A stretch of DNA of 64,000 bases, taken from the NCBI RefSeq assembly GCF_013408795.1, contig NZ_JACCCC010000001.1:5580001-5644000 (forward strand), written 5' to 3'. A program made the position numbers and the translations under genes. The notes under the pieces were generated by a model. The model saw nothing but the letters and a program-made list of their open reading frames with translations, had not been told where the DNA came from and did no database searches. Below, piece by piece: positions 11,504-19,207 of the stretch. The stretch comes from Spinactinospora alkalitolerans. GTDB taxonomy: Bacteria > Actinomycetota > Actinomycetes > Streptosporangiales > Streptosporangiaceae. The number at the start of each line of letters is the position of its first letter. The stretch's first letter is position 1.

Positions 11504-11863
11504 TCAGTCCCACTCCAGACCGCCGCGGCGCCATTCGTAGGCGTAGGCGATCGAGACGTTGACGAGGAAGAGCACCATCGCGACCAGGCCGAACATCCCG
11601 AGCGCGTCGAGATGGACCGCCCACGGCACGAGGAAGATGACCTCGATGTCGAAGACGATGAAGAGCATCGCCGTCAGGTAGTACTTGATCGTGAACCGGC
11701 CGCCGCCGACGGGCTGGGGCGTCGGCTCGATCCCGCACTCGTACGCCTGCAGCTTCGCGCGGTTGTAGCGCTTCGGCCCCGCGATCGACCCGACGACCAT
11801 CGAGACGACCACGAACGCCGCGCCGATCCCGCCGAGCACGAAGATGGGTGCGTACAGCTCCAT
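11504..11863 (-). CDS. nuoA: NADH-quinone oxidoreductase subunit A
   Basis: Small membrane subunit of complex I and first gene of the operon, 119 residues. Three hydrophobic helices are visible, with the conserved loop YECGIEPTPQP near residues 41-51 and KYYLTAMLFIVFDIEVIFLVPW near 59-80, which holds the conserved acidic pair. Start is the ATG at 11863. The 180-bp upstream region carries a Rex/CRP-like palindrome at 11947-11974 and is the probable operon promoter. Translation ends 120 bp before nuoB. Confidence 0.97.
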   Translation of the reverse strand: MELYAPIFVLGGIGAAFVVVSMVVGSIAGPKRYNRAKLQAYECGIEPTPQPVGGGRFTIKYYLTAMLFIVFDIEVIFLVPWAVHLDALGMFGLVAMVLFLVNVSIAYAYEWRRGGLEWD

Positions 11864-11946
11864 TGCTAGCCGTTCCCCTTCTCACCACGAGGCGCGCGAA
11901 GAGCAGGGGTCATGCGGCTTCTCGCGCCCGTGAATACGGTGATGTG

Positions 11947-11974
11947 CCCACATGTGATCGTTTTCACGTGTGGG
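11947..11974. promoter_or_regulatory. Imperfect palindrome upstream of nuoA, Rex- or CRP-like
   Basis: Two 11-bp arms, CCCACATGTGA and TCACGTGTGGG, differ at one position and are separated by 6 bp. The central part reads TGTGA-N6-TCACG. That fits a CRP-type site (TGTGA-N6-TCACA), and the inner half also fits a Rex operator (TTGTGAA-N4-TTCACAA) at 11 of 14 fixed positions. It sits 84-111 bp upstream of nuoA. Rex control of respiratory genes is known in Streptomyces. Which factor binds here cannot be decided from sequence. Confidence 0.5.
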
Positions 11975-12044
11975 GTTGGCCATTCAATCAGAGTTGGCAT
12001 GGCTGAAGATCCTCGGGGGTCCCTGGTGTCTCTCGGGCCGCTCG

Positions 12045-13361
12045 CTAGGCCGCCGGCGCCATCTTGGATAGGCCGTTGATCACCCGGTCCATCGCATCAC
12101 CGTGACTCGGCTCGGTAAGGTTGGCCAGCAGCTTCAACGTGAAGCGCATCAAGAGCGGCTGAGGCAGGCCGTACTTGGTCGCGTACTTCATGAAGTCGGG
12201 GTTGCCGATCATCTTCACGAAGTAGCGGCCCAGCGTGTAGTAGCCGCCGTAGGTGTCGCGCAGGATGCGCGGGTAGCCGAGCAGCGTGCGCTCGCGGGCC
12301 TGCCGGGTCGGGCGGGAGCGGGCCTGGACGATGACGTCGGCCGCGATGTGCCCGGCCTCCATGGCGTAGGCGATGCCCTCGCCGTTGAACGGGTTGACCA
12401 TGCCGCCGGCGTCGCCCACGAGCAGCAGCCCGCGGGAGTAGTGCGGTGTGCGGTTGAAGCCCATGGGCAGCGCCGCGCCCCGGATCCGGCCCCGCTGGTT
12501 GTCCTCGGTGAAGCCCCACTCCTCGGGCATGCTGGAGGTCCAGCGGCGCAGCAGGTTGCGGTAGTCGACGTCCTGGAAGGACGCGGTGGAGTTCAGGATG
12601 CCCAGGCCGACGTTGCTGGTGCCGTCGCCCACGCCGAACACCCAGCCGTAGCCGGGGAGCAGCACGTCCTTGCCGCCGCTGGAGTCCCACAGCTCCAGCC
12701 AGGACTCCAGGTAGTCGTCGTCGTGGCGGGGGCTGGTGAAGTACGTGCGCACCGCGACGCCCATCGGGCGGTCGTCGCGCTTGCGGATGCCCATGGCCAC
12801 CGACAGCCGCGAGGAGTTGCCGTCGGCCGCGACGACCAGCGGCGCCCGGTAGCTCACCCGTTCGCCGTCGGCGTTCTTCGCGCGCACGCCGACGATGCGG
12901 TTGCTGCGCGGGTCGATGACCGGCTCGGTGACGTTGGTGCGCTCCAGCAGCCTGGCCCCGGCCTCGACCGCCCGGCCGATCAGGATCTCGTCGAAGTCGT
13001 AGCGCGTGCGCACCAGCCCGAAGCCGGGGTACTCGGCGAGTTCGGGCCAGGGCAGTTCCAGCCGGACGCCGCCGCCGATGATCCGCAGCCCGTGGTTGCG
13101 GATCCAGCCCTTGTCCTCGAACGAGACGCCCATCGAGGTGAGCTGCTTGACCGCGCGGGGGGTGAGCCCGTCGCCGCAGACCTTCTCGCGCGGGAAGGCG
13201 GTCTTCTCCAGGACGAGCACGTCCAGCCCGGCCTGGGCCAGGTGGTACGCGGTGGTGGCCCCCGAGGGGCCGGCACCGACGACGATGACATCGGCCTCGT
13301 GCTGGGGGCACTCTCTGCTGGCGGACGGTGGTGTCGACACTGTCTCGCTTGTCTCGCTCAC
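12045..13361 (-). CDS. menJ: Geranylgeranyl-reductase-family flavoprotein, probable menaquinone saturase MenJ
   Basis: FAD-dependent reductase (438 residues) of the geranylgeranyl reductase family. The N-terminal FAD Rossmann motif VVGAGPSGAT is at 28-37. A second FAD contact, LLVGDAGGMVNPFNGEGIAY, lies near 315-335. CGDGLTPRAV near 60 is typical of this family. In mycobacteria the homologue saturates one isoprene unit of menaquinone; the neighbour menG supports that role here. The GTG at 13361 has AGGA 7 bp upstream. A perfect Rex operator lies about 94 bp upstream, so expression probably follows the NADH/NAD+ ratio. The nuo operon lies 180 bp downstream on the same strand. Confidence 0.85.
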   Translation of the reverse strand: MSETSETVSTPPSASRECPQHEADVIVVGAGPSGATTAYHLAQAGLDVLVLEKTAFPREKVCGDGLTPRAVKQLTSMGVSFEDKGWIRNHGLRIIGGGVRLELPWPELAEYPGFGLVRTRYDFDEILIGRAVEAGARLLERTNVTEPVIDPRSNRIVGVRAKNADGERVSYRAPLVVAADGNSSRLSVAMGIRKRDDRPMGVAVRTYFTSPRHDDDYLESWLELWDSSGGKDVLLPGYGWVFGVGDGTSNVGLGILNSTASFQDVDYRNLLRRWTSSMPEEWGFTEDNQRGRIRGAALPMGFNRTPHYSRGLLLVGDAGGMVNPFNGEGIAYAMEAGHIAADVIVQARSRPTRQARERTLLGYPRILRDTYGGYYTLGRYFVKMIGNPDFMKYATKYGLPQPLLMRFTLKLLANLTEPSHGDAMDRVINGLSKMAPAA

Positions 13362-13454
13362 GAGTGGTCCTGACTGCTCGGCGCGACTCTGCGCTGGGGG
13401 TGCACTGGCTGTGCCTTTGCGGCTGCGTCCAAATCAACGAAATGGCTCGTACGC

Positions 13455-13472
13455 TTGTGAAGAGCTTCACAA
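13455..13472. promoter_or_regulatory. Perfect Rex operator upstream of menJ
   Basis: TTGTGAAGAGCTTCACAA matches the Rex operator consensus TTGTGAA-N4-TTCACAA at every fixed base. It extends by one more complementary pair on each side (C...G). It lies 94-111 bp before the menJ GTG, in the only promoter-like stretch ahead of menJ-nuo. Rex is the NADH/NAD+ sensing repressor of actinobacterial respiratory genes. Confidence 0.8.
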
Positions 13473-13493
13473 GCTTTTGGGAAGAAGTCTAGA

Positions 13494-13659
13494 CCTTTCC
13501 CGTGCCGCACGCGAGGGGAGTGGCGCGCCCGGGTTTCGCCCACTGGAGATTCGGGAGCCCGCCCGAGGGGCTTTTGACGCCCACCCCAGGACGAAAGTGG
13601 CGTGCGGGACCGCGAGACTCCGACCTTCGGCTGAGGTTCACGACCCCCGGTGGCTGAGG
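13494..13659. repeat. Dispersed intergenic inverted element, copy 1
   Basis: The right terminal sequence at 13635-13659 (GACCCCCGGTGGCTGAGG at its end) matches the family terminus at 20 of 25 positions. The imperfect left counterpart lies near 13538-13555 (GCCCACTGGAGATTCGG). A CACGCGAGGGGA block near 13508 recalls the core of copies 2 and 3. The right end is 26 bp past the menG stop codon. This is the most diverged copy and its left limit is uncertain. Confidence 0.45.
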
Positions 13660-13685
13660 GAGACGGGCAGCTCAGCGGACGGCGC

Positions 13686-14396
13686 TCACCTGCGCCGCAC
13701 GCCCCGGTGCAGCGCCACGGCCCCCATGCTGAGGTTGCGCCAGGCGACCTCCGACCAGCCGGCCTCCTGCAGCCGCCCGGCCAGGGCGCGCTGGTCGGGC
13801 CAGTCGGCGATGGACTCGGAGAGGTAGGCGTAGGCGTCGGCGTTGGAGGTGAACCTACGCGCGACCGCCGGCAGCGCGCTCCTCAGGCAGGCGCTGTAGG
13901 CCTTGTCGAGCACCCCGACGGGGATGTGGCCGAACTCGCAGATGACCAGCCGACCGCCGACTCCGGTGACCCGCAGCAGCTCGCGCAGCGCCTGGTCGAC
14001 GTCGTTGACGTTGCGCAGCCCGAAGGAGATCGTCACGGCGTCGAAGGTCTCGTCGGCGAAGGGCAGCCGCAGCGCGTCGCCGGCCACGACCGTGACCCCG
14101 CGCCGGGAGGCTCCGCCGCGGCGCTCGGCCCCGACCTGCAGCATGCCCAGCGAGAAGTCGCAGGCGATGACCCGTGCGCCCTTGGCGGTGAAGGGCTCCG
14201 ACGAGGTGCCGGTGCCCGCCGCGAGGTCGAGCACGAGCTCGCCGCTGTAGGCTTCGACCGCCCTGACGACGGCGCGCCGCCAGATGCGGTCCTGGCCGAG
14301 CGAGAGCACGTCGTTGAGCAGGTCGTAGCGCCCCGCGATGCCGTCGAACATGGCGGCGACGTCCGTGGGCTTCTTATCGAGTTCGGCACGGGTCAT
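13686..14396 (-). CDS. menG: Demethylmenaquinone methyltransferase
   Basis: SAM-dependent C-methyltransferase for the last step of menaquinone biosynthesis, 236 residues. UbiE/MenG signatures: [20 protein letters not shown] at 17-36, the SAM motif [13 protein letters not shown] at 54-66, and [19 protein letters not shown] near 145-163. Start ATG at 14396 ([18 protein letters not shown]). It lies upstream of menJ on the same strand with a 324-bp gap that holds a repeat element and the menJ promoter, so the two genes probably have separate promoters. Confidence 0.93.
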   Translation of the reverse strand: MTRAELDKKPTDVAAMFDGIAGRYDLLNDVLSLGQDRIWRRAVVRAVEAYSGELVLDLAAGTGTSSEPFTAKGARVIACDFSLGMLQVGAERRGGASRRGVTVVAGDALRLPFADETFDAVTISFGLRNVNDVDQALRELLRVTGVGGRLVICEFGHIPVGVLDKAYSACLRSALPAVARRFTSNADAYAYLSESIADWPDQRALAGRLQEAGWSEVAWRNLSMGAVALHRGVRRR

Positions 14397-14563
14397 GCGA
14401 CCACCCTAAAGCGGCGCGCGCACCCGGTGGACCGGTCGCACCACGCCGATCGGCGGCCCGTTGCCGCACCTCCGAGACACGAGCCGTTACTCTATGTAGT
14501 CACCCATGCCTCGTCAGTGATACGAGGTGGTCTCAGTCCCGACGTACCCCATGGAGACCGCTC

Positions 14564-15841
14564 GTGCCCCGTACCCGCCGTACCCGTCCGCTCCTCGCAA
14601 CCGCCCTGGGCGCGCTCGCGCTGACCGCCCTCGGCCCCCTCACTCCGACCGCGAACGCCGGCCTCCAGCACGCCGCCGTGGTGAGCGACCGGCCGGTCGG
14701 CTGGACGCCGCACGTCCTCGACGGCAGCGTCAAGGACATCCTCCGCGTCGGCGACACGATCGTCGTCGGCGGCGACTTCTCCCGGGTGAGCGACTTCCGG
14801 GGCAACGAACTCCGCAGGACGAACCTCTTCGCGTTCGAGCACGACAGCGGCCGGATCATCCACGACTTCGCGCCGCGCACCGACGGCACCGTGGTCTCGC
14901 TCGCCCCCGGCCCCGACGGCACCGTGTACGCGGGCGGGGCGTTCACCTCCGTCAACGGGCACGCCCAGCGCGGCATCGCACGGCTGTCGGTCTCCGACGG
15001 CGACCGGGACGCCGACTTCGGCGCGCGGCTGGACGACGGCGCGGTCAGCCGGCTGGAGTCGCACGGCGACCTGCTCTACGTCGGCGGGAGCTTCGGCTCG
15101 GTCAACGGCCAGGAGCGCACCGGCCTGGCCCGGCTCGACTCCGGCGGCGACCTGGACCGCGACTTCGACATCACGATCGCCGGGGCCCGCCGCTGGTCCC
15201 TCAGGCTCGAGGAGATCGCGCTCAGCCCTGCGGGCGACCGCCTGGTCATCAACGGGACCTTCACCGAGGTGGAGGGGGAGCGCCGACCCCAGATCGCGAT
15301 GATCCGCATCGGGTCCGACGGCGCGCGGCTCGGTGACTGGTCGACGGAGGCCTTCGCCGCGGAGTGCTCCTACGAGCGGACCAACACCTACATGCGGCAG
15401 ATGGACTTCGCCCCGGACGGGTCCTACTTCACCGTGGTGACCAGCGGCGGCCCGGACAAGAAGCCCGGCCTGTGCAAGACGGTGACCCGCTGGGAGGCCG
15501 ACGACCGGCCCGGGGCGCGGCCCACCTGGGCCAACCACACCGGGGGCGACGCGATCTACTCGGTCGAGGTCACCGGGGCCGCCGTCTACGTCGGCGGCCA
15601 CCAGAGGTGGATGGACAACCCGGAGGGCGACAAGAGCGCCGGCCCCGGGGCGGCCCCGCGCGAGGGCATCGCCGCCGTCGACCCGGAGACGGGGAAGGCG
15701 CTGGCGTGGAACCCGGGCCGGACCCGCGGCCACGGCGTCGAGGCCCTGACGGCCACGCCGGAGGGGCTCTACGTCGGCAGCGACACCAAGCGGCTCGCCG
15801 GCGAGTACCACGCCCGACTGGGGATGTTCCCGCTCGACTGA
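14564..15841 (+). CDS. Secreted beta-propeller-like protein with delta-60-type repeats
   Basis: Exported protein of 425 residues. The signal peptide has an Arg-rich start (MPRTRRTRP), a hydrophobic core (LLATALGALALTALG) and a likely cleavage after TANA near residue 31. The mature part has repeated VGGxFxxVNG units (VVGGDFSRVSDF, YAGGAFTSVNGHAQRG, YVGGSFGSVNGQERTG, NGTFTEVEGERR) alternating with DFAPRTDGTVVSLA-like strands, as in delta-60 repeat propellers. Cys pairs in the second half (AECSYERT, GLCKTV) may form a disulfide. Starts at a GTG with GGAG 8 bp before it. No catalytic motif was seen, so the substrate or binding role is unknown. It diverges from menG. Confidence 0.75.
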   Translation: MPRTRRTRPLLATALGALALTALGPLTPTANAGLQHAAVVSDRPVGWTPHVLDGSVKDILRVGDTIVVGGDFSRVSDFRGNELRRTNLFAFEHDSGRIIHDFAPRTDGTVVSLAPGPDGTVYAGGAFTSVNGHAQRGIARLSVSDGDRDADFGARLDDGAVSRLESHGDLLYVGGSFGSVNGQERTGLARLDSGGDLDRDFDITIAGARRWSLRLEEIALSPAGDRLVINGTFTEVEGERRPQIAMIRIGSDGARLGDWSTEAFAAECSYERTNTYMRQMDFAPDGSYFTVVTSGGPDKKPGLCKTVTRWEADDRPGARPTWANHTGGDAIYSVEVTGAAVYVGGHQRWMDNPEGDKSAGPGAAPREGIAAVDPETGKALAWNPGRTRGHGVEALTATPEGLYVGSDTKRLAGEYHARLGMFPLD

Positions 15842-15851
15842 TCCGGCCGAC

Positions 15852-16229
15852 TCAGGGGCGGGTGTCCTCCCGCGCCGGGGCGGACCCGTCGGTCCGTTCC
15901 GGCGCTTCACCGCGCCCGTCCTGCTCCGGCGTTTCACCGCGCCCGTTCTGCTCGGCGCGTCCGGCGTCCGCCCCCTGCTGGGCCTCGTCCTCCTTCGCCG
16001 CGCCCTGCTCCAGGCGTTCGCCCATGCCCCGCATTCCGGCGATGCCTTCGGCGACGGTCGCCGACATCGCGTCGCGCTGCTTGGACAGCAGGACGTAGCT
16101 GACGAGCCCGCTGACGAGGAACGCCAGCGCCAGGGCGAGGAAGCCCCTTGCGCCGAGGAGGTACAGCACGCCGAAGGTGACCGCGAACAGCAGAAGGCGG
16201 GCCCCGGTGTAGGCGATGACGCTGCGCAT
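15852..16229 (-). CDS. Small membrane protein, DUF4229 type
   Basis: 125-residue protein of the actinobacterial DUF4229 type. Two adjacent hydrophobic helices lie at residues 4-45 (YTGARLLLFAVTFGVLYLL and FLALALAFLVSGLVSYVLL), followed by LSKQRDAMS. A long hydrophilic tail rich in Glu, Gly and Arg contains a near-repeat (NGRGETPEQDGRGEAPERTD). The tail is encoded by tandem GC-rich DNA and may vary in length. Function unknown; homologues often sit near menaquinone genes. The 10-bp gap to the convergent propeller gene leaves no terminator room. Confidence 0.75.
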   Translation of the reverse strand: MRSVIAYTGARLLLFAVTFGVLYLLGARGFLALALAFLVSGLVSYVLLSKQRDAMSATVAEGIAGMRGMGERLEQGAAKEDEAQQGADAGRAEQNGRGETPEQDGRGEAPERTDGSAPAREDTRP

Positions 16230-16621
16230 GAAACTGCCTCACAACGGACGAGATGACTAATAGATTGGCTCTGGGAGCCCGGGGCCGGACGTGGCCACCG
16301 CCGGCGGTACGGCGGCGCCCCCTCGGAGCGCTGAGACGCCCATCGCCCCTCTTCACAGGGTAAGGGGCGTTCCCTCACCCGGGACACCGGCCCGGACCTG
16401 GGACGGCGCGATCCGGGATCCCGTGGCCGTCCGGGTGCGCGCGCACCCGGTCGTCCGCAAAGCGGAGGACCGAAACGCAGGTTACGTTCAGGTCACATAT
16501 GGTGCACTCCTCCACTGTTCCTTCTAATTTTTACGAAAACTAGGGAGGAAACGGACTAACTCGTGCACACTAGGGGATCAAACGCCCGCCTCCTATTCCG
16601 TGGCGGGCCCGAAGGGGGATT
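16230..16621. other. Intergenic region with divergent promoters (DUF4229 gene and bldC)
   Basis: 392 bp without a gene. It becomes locally A/T-rich near 16500-16570, where TTTTACGAAAACTAGG and CACACTAGGG look like promoter and leader sequence for bldC. An inverted block CGCCCGCC...GGCGGGCC spans 16583-16609 just ahead of the bldC GTG. No protein frame or RNA gene was found. Confidence 0.5.
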
Positions 16622-16822
16622 GTGAAGGTGGAAAGAGGAAGCGAACGCCTGCTGACTCCCGGAGAGGTGGCCTCCCTCTTCAGGGTCGACCCCAAGACCG
16701 TGACCCGCTGGGCCGCGTCTGGCCGGATCAGCAGCATCCGTACACCCGGCGGTCACCGCCGGTTCAGAGAGTCCGAGGTCCGGGCGCTACTGCACGGGGA
16801 GACCAGCGAGGCCCCACACTGA
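16622..16822 (+). CDS. bldC: Developmental regulator BldC (MerR-like HTH)
   Basis: 66-residue protein that is almost entirely a MerR-like winged helix: LLTPGEVASLFRVDPKTVTRW at 10-30, followed by SIRTPGGHRRFRESEVRALL. It matches the BldC family, which in Streptomyces binds DNA cooperatively and delays entry into development. The GTG at 16622 was chosen by length. The preceding GAAGGGGGA gives a fair ribosome site. It is read away from DUF4229, and the PLDc_N membrane protein follows 70 bp later. Confidence 0.9.
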   Translation: MKVERGSERLLTPGEVASLFRVDPKTVTRWAASGRISSIRTPGGHRRFRESEVRALLHGETSEAPH

Positions 16823-16892
16823 CCGGCGCGGACCGCCCGCGCGTTACACCGCGTCCGATCTTCGCCCCTGCCACAGCAGATAGTCTGGAAGC

Positions 16893-17255
16893 ATGGTGTG
16901 GCTCGGTGCCCTTATCACGCTGATCTCGATTGTGCTCTGGGTGTACGCGTTCTTTGACGCGCTCACCAGCTCCGCCGAGGAAGTCCGCAATCTGCCGAAG
17001 CTCCTCTGGCTGGTCATCATCCTGATCTTCATGCTGGTCGGCCCGCTGCTCTGGCTGTTCCTCGGTCGGCCGCGCGCATCGGTTCCCGAGGAGGCGGAGC
17101 CGGAGGACGACTCCGCTCCCATGACGGCCGCGTCGCTCGACGACCTGGATCCCTCGGACTTCCAGAAGCCGTCGACCCATCGGCCGCCCCTCGGCCCCGA
17201 CGACGACCCGGACTTCCTGCGCCGGTTGAACAAGCGCATCAACCCCGAGGACTGA
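16893..17255 (+). CDS. Membrane protein with phospholipase D nuclease N-terminal-like domain
   Basis: 120 residues with two transmembrane helices at about 4-25 (LGALITLISIVLWVYAFF) and 38-58 (LLWLVIILIFMLVGPLLWLFLG). The motif NLPKLLW between them and the short LGRPRA turn fit the PLDc_N-type two-helix domain common in actinobacteria. The hydrophilic C-terminal half (Asp/Pro rich, ending RRLNKRINPED) is probably cytoplasmic. No nuclease HKD motif is present, so enzymatic activity is not expected. A strong terminator follows. Confidence 0.8.
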   Translation: MVWLGALITLISIVLWVYAFFDALTSSAEEVRNLPKLLWLVIILIFMLVGPLLWLFLGRPRASVPEEAEPEDDSAPMTAASLDDLDPSDFQKPSTHRPPLGPDDDPDFLRRLNKRINPED

Positions 17256-17263
17256 AGAACCCG

Positions 17264-17308
17264 AAGCCGAAGGCCCGCCCCTTGCTCTGGGGCGGGCCTT
17301 CGGCTTTT
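17264..17308 (+). terminator. Strong intrinsic terminator after the PLDc_N gene
   Basis: A perfect 18-bp stem (arms 17264-17281 and 17289-17306) with a 7-nt loop TTGCTCT, followed by TT. The stem is AAGCCGAAGGCCCGCCCC with its exact complement. The upstream AA pairs with the T run, so it can work in both directions. Confidence 0.9.
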
Positions 17309-17458
17309 CCCGGTCCATCCGCGGCGGCGCGCCCGTCAAACGGGGTGCCCACAGCGGCCGCGCCCGCCTCGACCGGTGAGCGGCATAGGGCGCTGGTCTC
17401 GGTGATCGTGGCGGCATGGGGGCGTTTGTGCGTGGTGGTTCCGGATAGCCGTCGGCGT

Positions 17459-17938
17459 ATGAACATTGCGAATGGGAAGAAGCTGAACGTGGCGACGGCT
17501 GTCGGCCGGGGCGTTCTCGCCGGTCTGGGCGGAACCATGGTGATGACGGCATTCCAGAAACTGGCCGAGATGCCCATAACCCAGCGAGAGGAGAGCTACG
17601 CGCCGGCGATGTTCGCCGAGAGGATCCTTCCCGTCCGGCCGGCGAACCGGCAGCAGGAGACCAGCCTGAACTACGTCGCCCACTACGGGATCGGGGCCAT
17701 GTGGGGGAGCGCCTACGGTGTGGCCGCCAGCACCGGGTTGCGGGGGAAACGGGCGGTGGTGACGGTGTTCGGCGTCGTCTTCACCGGCGATCTCCTGCTG
17801 AACGTGATGCTGGGACTGTACGAGCCGCGGAAGTGGTCGAAGCAGGATGTCGCCGTCGATGTCCTGGACAAGTTCGTCCAGGCCGCGGCCACGGGAATGA
17901 TCTTCGATCGCTACCTGGACCCGGCGCGCCCGTCCTGA
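17459..17938 (+). CDS. Conserved small membrane protein of unknown function
   Basis: 159 residues from the ATG at 17459 (MNIANGKKLNVATAVGRGVL). Hydrophobic stretches lie at 18-35 (VLAGLGGTMVMTAFQKL), near 75-95 (YGIGAMWGSAYGVAAS) and 100-125 (AVVTVFGVVFTGDLLLNVML). The pattern MTAFQK...REESYAP...NYVAHYGIGAMWG...DRYLDPAR recurs in actinobacterial hypothetical proteins; I know no assigned function. It resembles membrane proteins related to DUF1440 only loosely. In-frame codons upstream belong to the terminator region and are not used. Confidence 0.65.
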   Translation: MNIANGKKLNVATAVGRGVLAGLGGTMVMTAFQKLAEMPITQREESYAPAMFAERILPVRPANRQQETSLNYVAHYGIGAMWGSAYGVAASTGLRGKRAVVTVFGVVFTGDLLLNVMLGLYEPRKWSKQDVAVDVLDKFVQAAATGMIFDRYLDPARPS

Positions 17939-18184
17939 CGGAACCCGGCCGCCGGCATCCATGATGGGCTCCGCACATGGACGGCCGAGCCAGTCGCCGG
18001 CGGCGCGAAAGGCCGCGCCGCGCTTGTCCGTGCCGGTCACCCGCCACAGACGGCCGGGGACCTGCACGGCGGAGATCCCGCGGCCTTTCGCGTCGCCGGA
18101 CGCTGTGCGCTGACAACAGCCCCACCGGGCCCGCGCAACCACAGCAGGGACCGGAGACGGTCCCGGCCCTCTCCCATCAACGGT

Positions 18185-19204
18185 CTAGGCGTAGGAGTGC
18201 AGGCCGCTGAAGAGGTAGTTCACGCCGAAGAAGTTGAACAGCAGGCAGGCGAAGCCGATGAGACCGATCCAGGTGGCCTTGTTGCCGCGCCAGCCGGCGG
18301 TGGCGCGGGCGTGCAGGTAGGCGGCGTAGACGACCCAGGTGATGAAGGACCAGACCTCCTTGGGGTCCCAGCCCCAGAACCGGCCCCACGCCTCGTCGGC
18401 CCAGATCGCGCCGGCGATGACGCCGAACGTCCACAGCGGGAACCCGAGCACGATGAAGCGGTGCGAGATGCGGTCCAGCAGTTCGGCGCTGGGCAGCTTG
18501 GCCGCGATGCCGCTGACCCTCTCGCCGATGGCCCGCTTGAACTCGGTGCGCCGGGCCACCAGGTAGGTGATGGCCGCCGACCCCGACACCATGAAGGCGC
18601 CGGTCGCGAGGATGGCGGCCGAGACGTGAATGGCGATCCAGTAGGAGTCCAGCGCCGGAACGACCGGACCGGCCTCGCTGTAGAGCCACTTCGCCGCGAC
18701 ACCCAGCAGCAGCAGCACCGGGACCAGGACGAACGTGCCGAGGTAGCGCGCCTTGTACCGGATCGCGGCGAACAGGAACGCGGCCACCGAGCACATGCAG
18801 ATGGCGACAACGAACTCGAACATGTTGCCCCACGGCCAGCGGTCGGCCGCGAGGCCGCGCGTGGCGATCTGCGCCACGTTGAGCAGGAAGCCCACGACGG
18901 TGACGCCCAGCGCCACCGAACCGAGGACGTGCCGCGAGGCCTTGGCCTCGGGCTCCTCGGTGCGCAGGTTGACCTTGATGTCGTCGGTGCCGCCGCCCGG
19001 CCCGGCGCCCGCACCGACGGTCGCACCGGCGCCCGCCATGACGAGCCCGCCGCCCTTCAGCGCCTCGCGCCGCCCGTAGGCCGCCTCGATCGCGAAGAGG
19101 AACATCGCGATCGCGTAGGCGAAGATCATGGCGATGATCAGGGTGTCGCTGACGGACGCCATCTGCTGGTCGATCGCCGTTTCCGCGGCGAGAACGTGCA
19201 CCAC
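18185..19204 (-). CDS. ccsB: Cytochrome c biogenesis protein CcsB (heme handling)
   Basis: System II cytochrome c synthase partner (ResC/CcsB type), 339 residues with about eight transmembrane helices. The tryptophan-rich heme motif WGRFWGWDPKEVWSFITW near residues 275-292 is diagnostic. Conserved histidines flank it (SHRFIVLGFPLW, YLHARATAGW). A soluble loop at 70-95 is Gly/Ala rich (AGAGATVGAGAGPGGG). Starts at the ATG at 19204, 3 bp after resB. Works with ResB to move heme and attach it to apocytochromes outside the membrane. Confidence 0.95.
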   Translation of the reverse strand: MVHVLAAETAIDQQMASVSDTLIIAMIFAYAIAMFLFAIEAAYGRREALKGGGLVMAGAGATVGAGAGPGGGTDDIKVNLRTEEPEAKASRHVLGSVALGVTVVGFLLNVAQIATRGLAADRWPWGNMFEFVVAICMCSVAAFLFAAIRYKARYLGTFVLVPVLLLLGVAAKWLYSEAGPVVPALDSYWIAIHVSAAILATGAFMVSGSAAITYLVARRTEFKRAIGERVSGIAAKLPSAELLDRISHRFIVLGFPLWTFGVIAGAIWADEAWGRFWGWDPKEVWSFITWVVYAAYLHARATAGWRGNKATWIGLIGFACLLFNFFGVNYLFSGLHSYA

Positions 19205-19207
19205 CGG

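Noticed and set aside
16893-17255. Phospholipase D activity for the PLDc_N protein
   Set aside because: No HKD catalytic motif is present; only the two-helix N-terminal domain.
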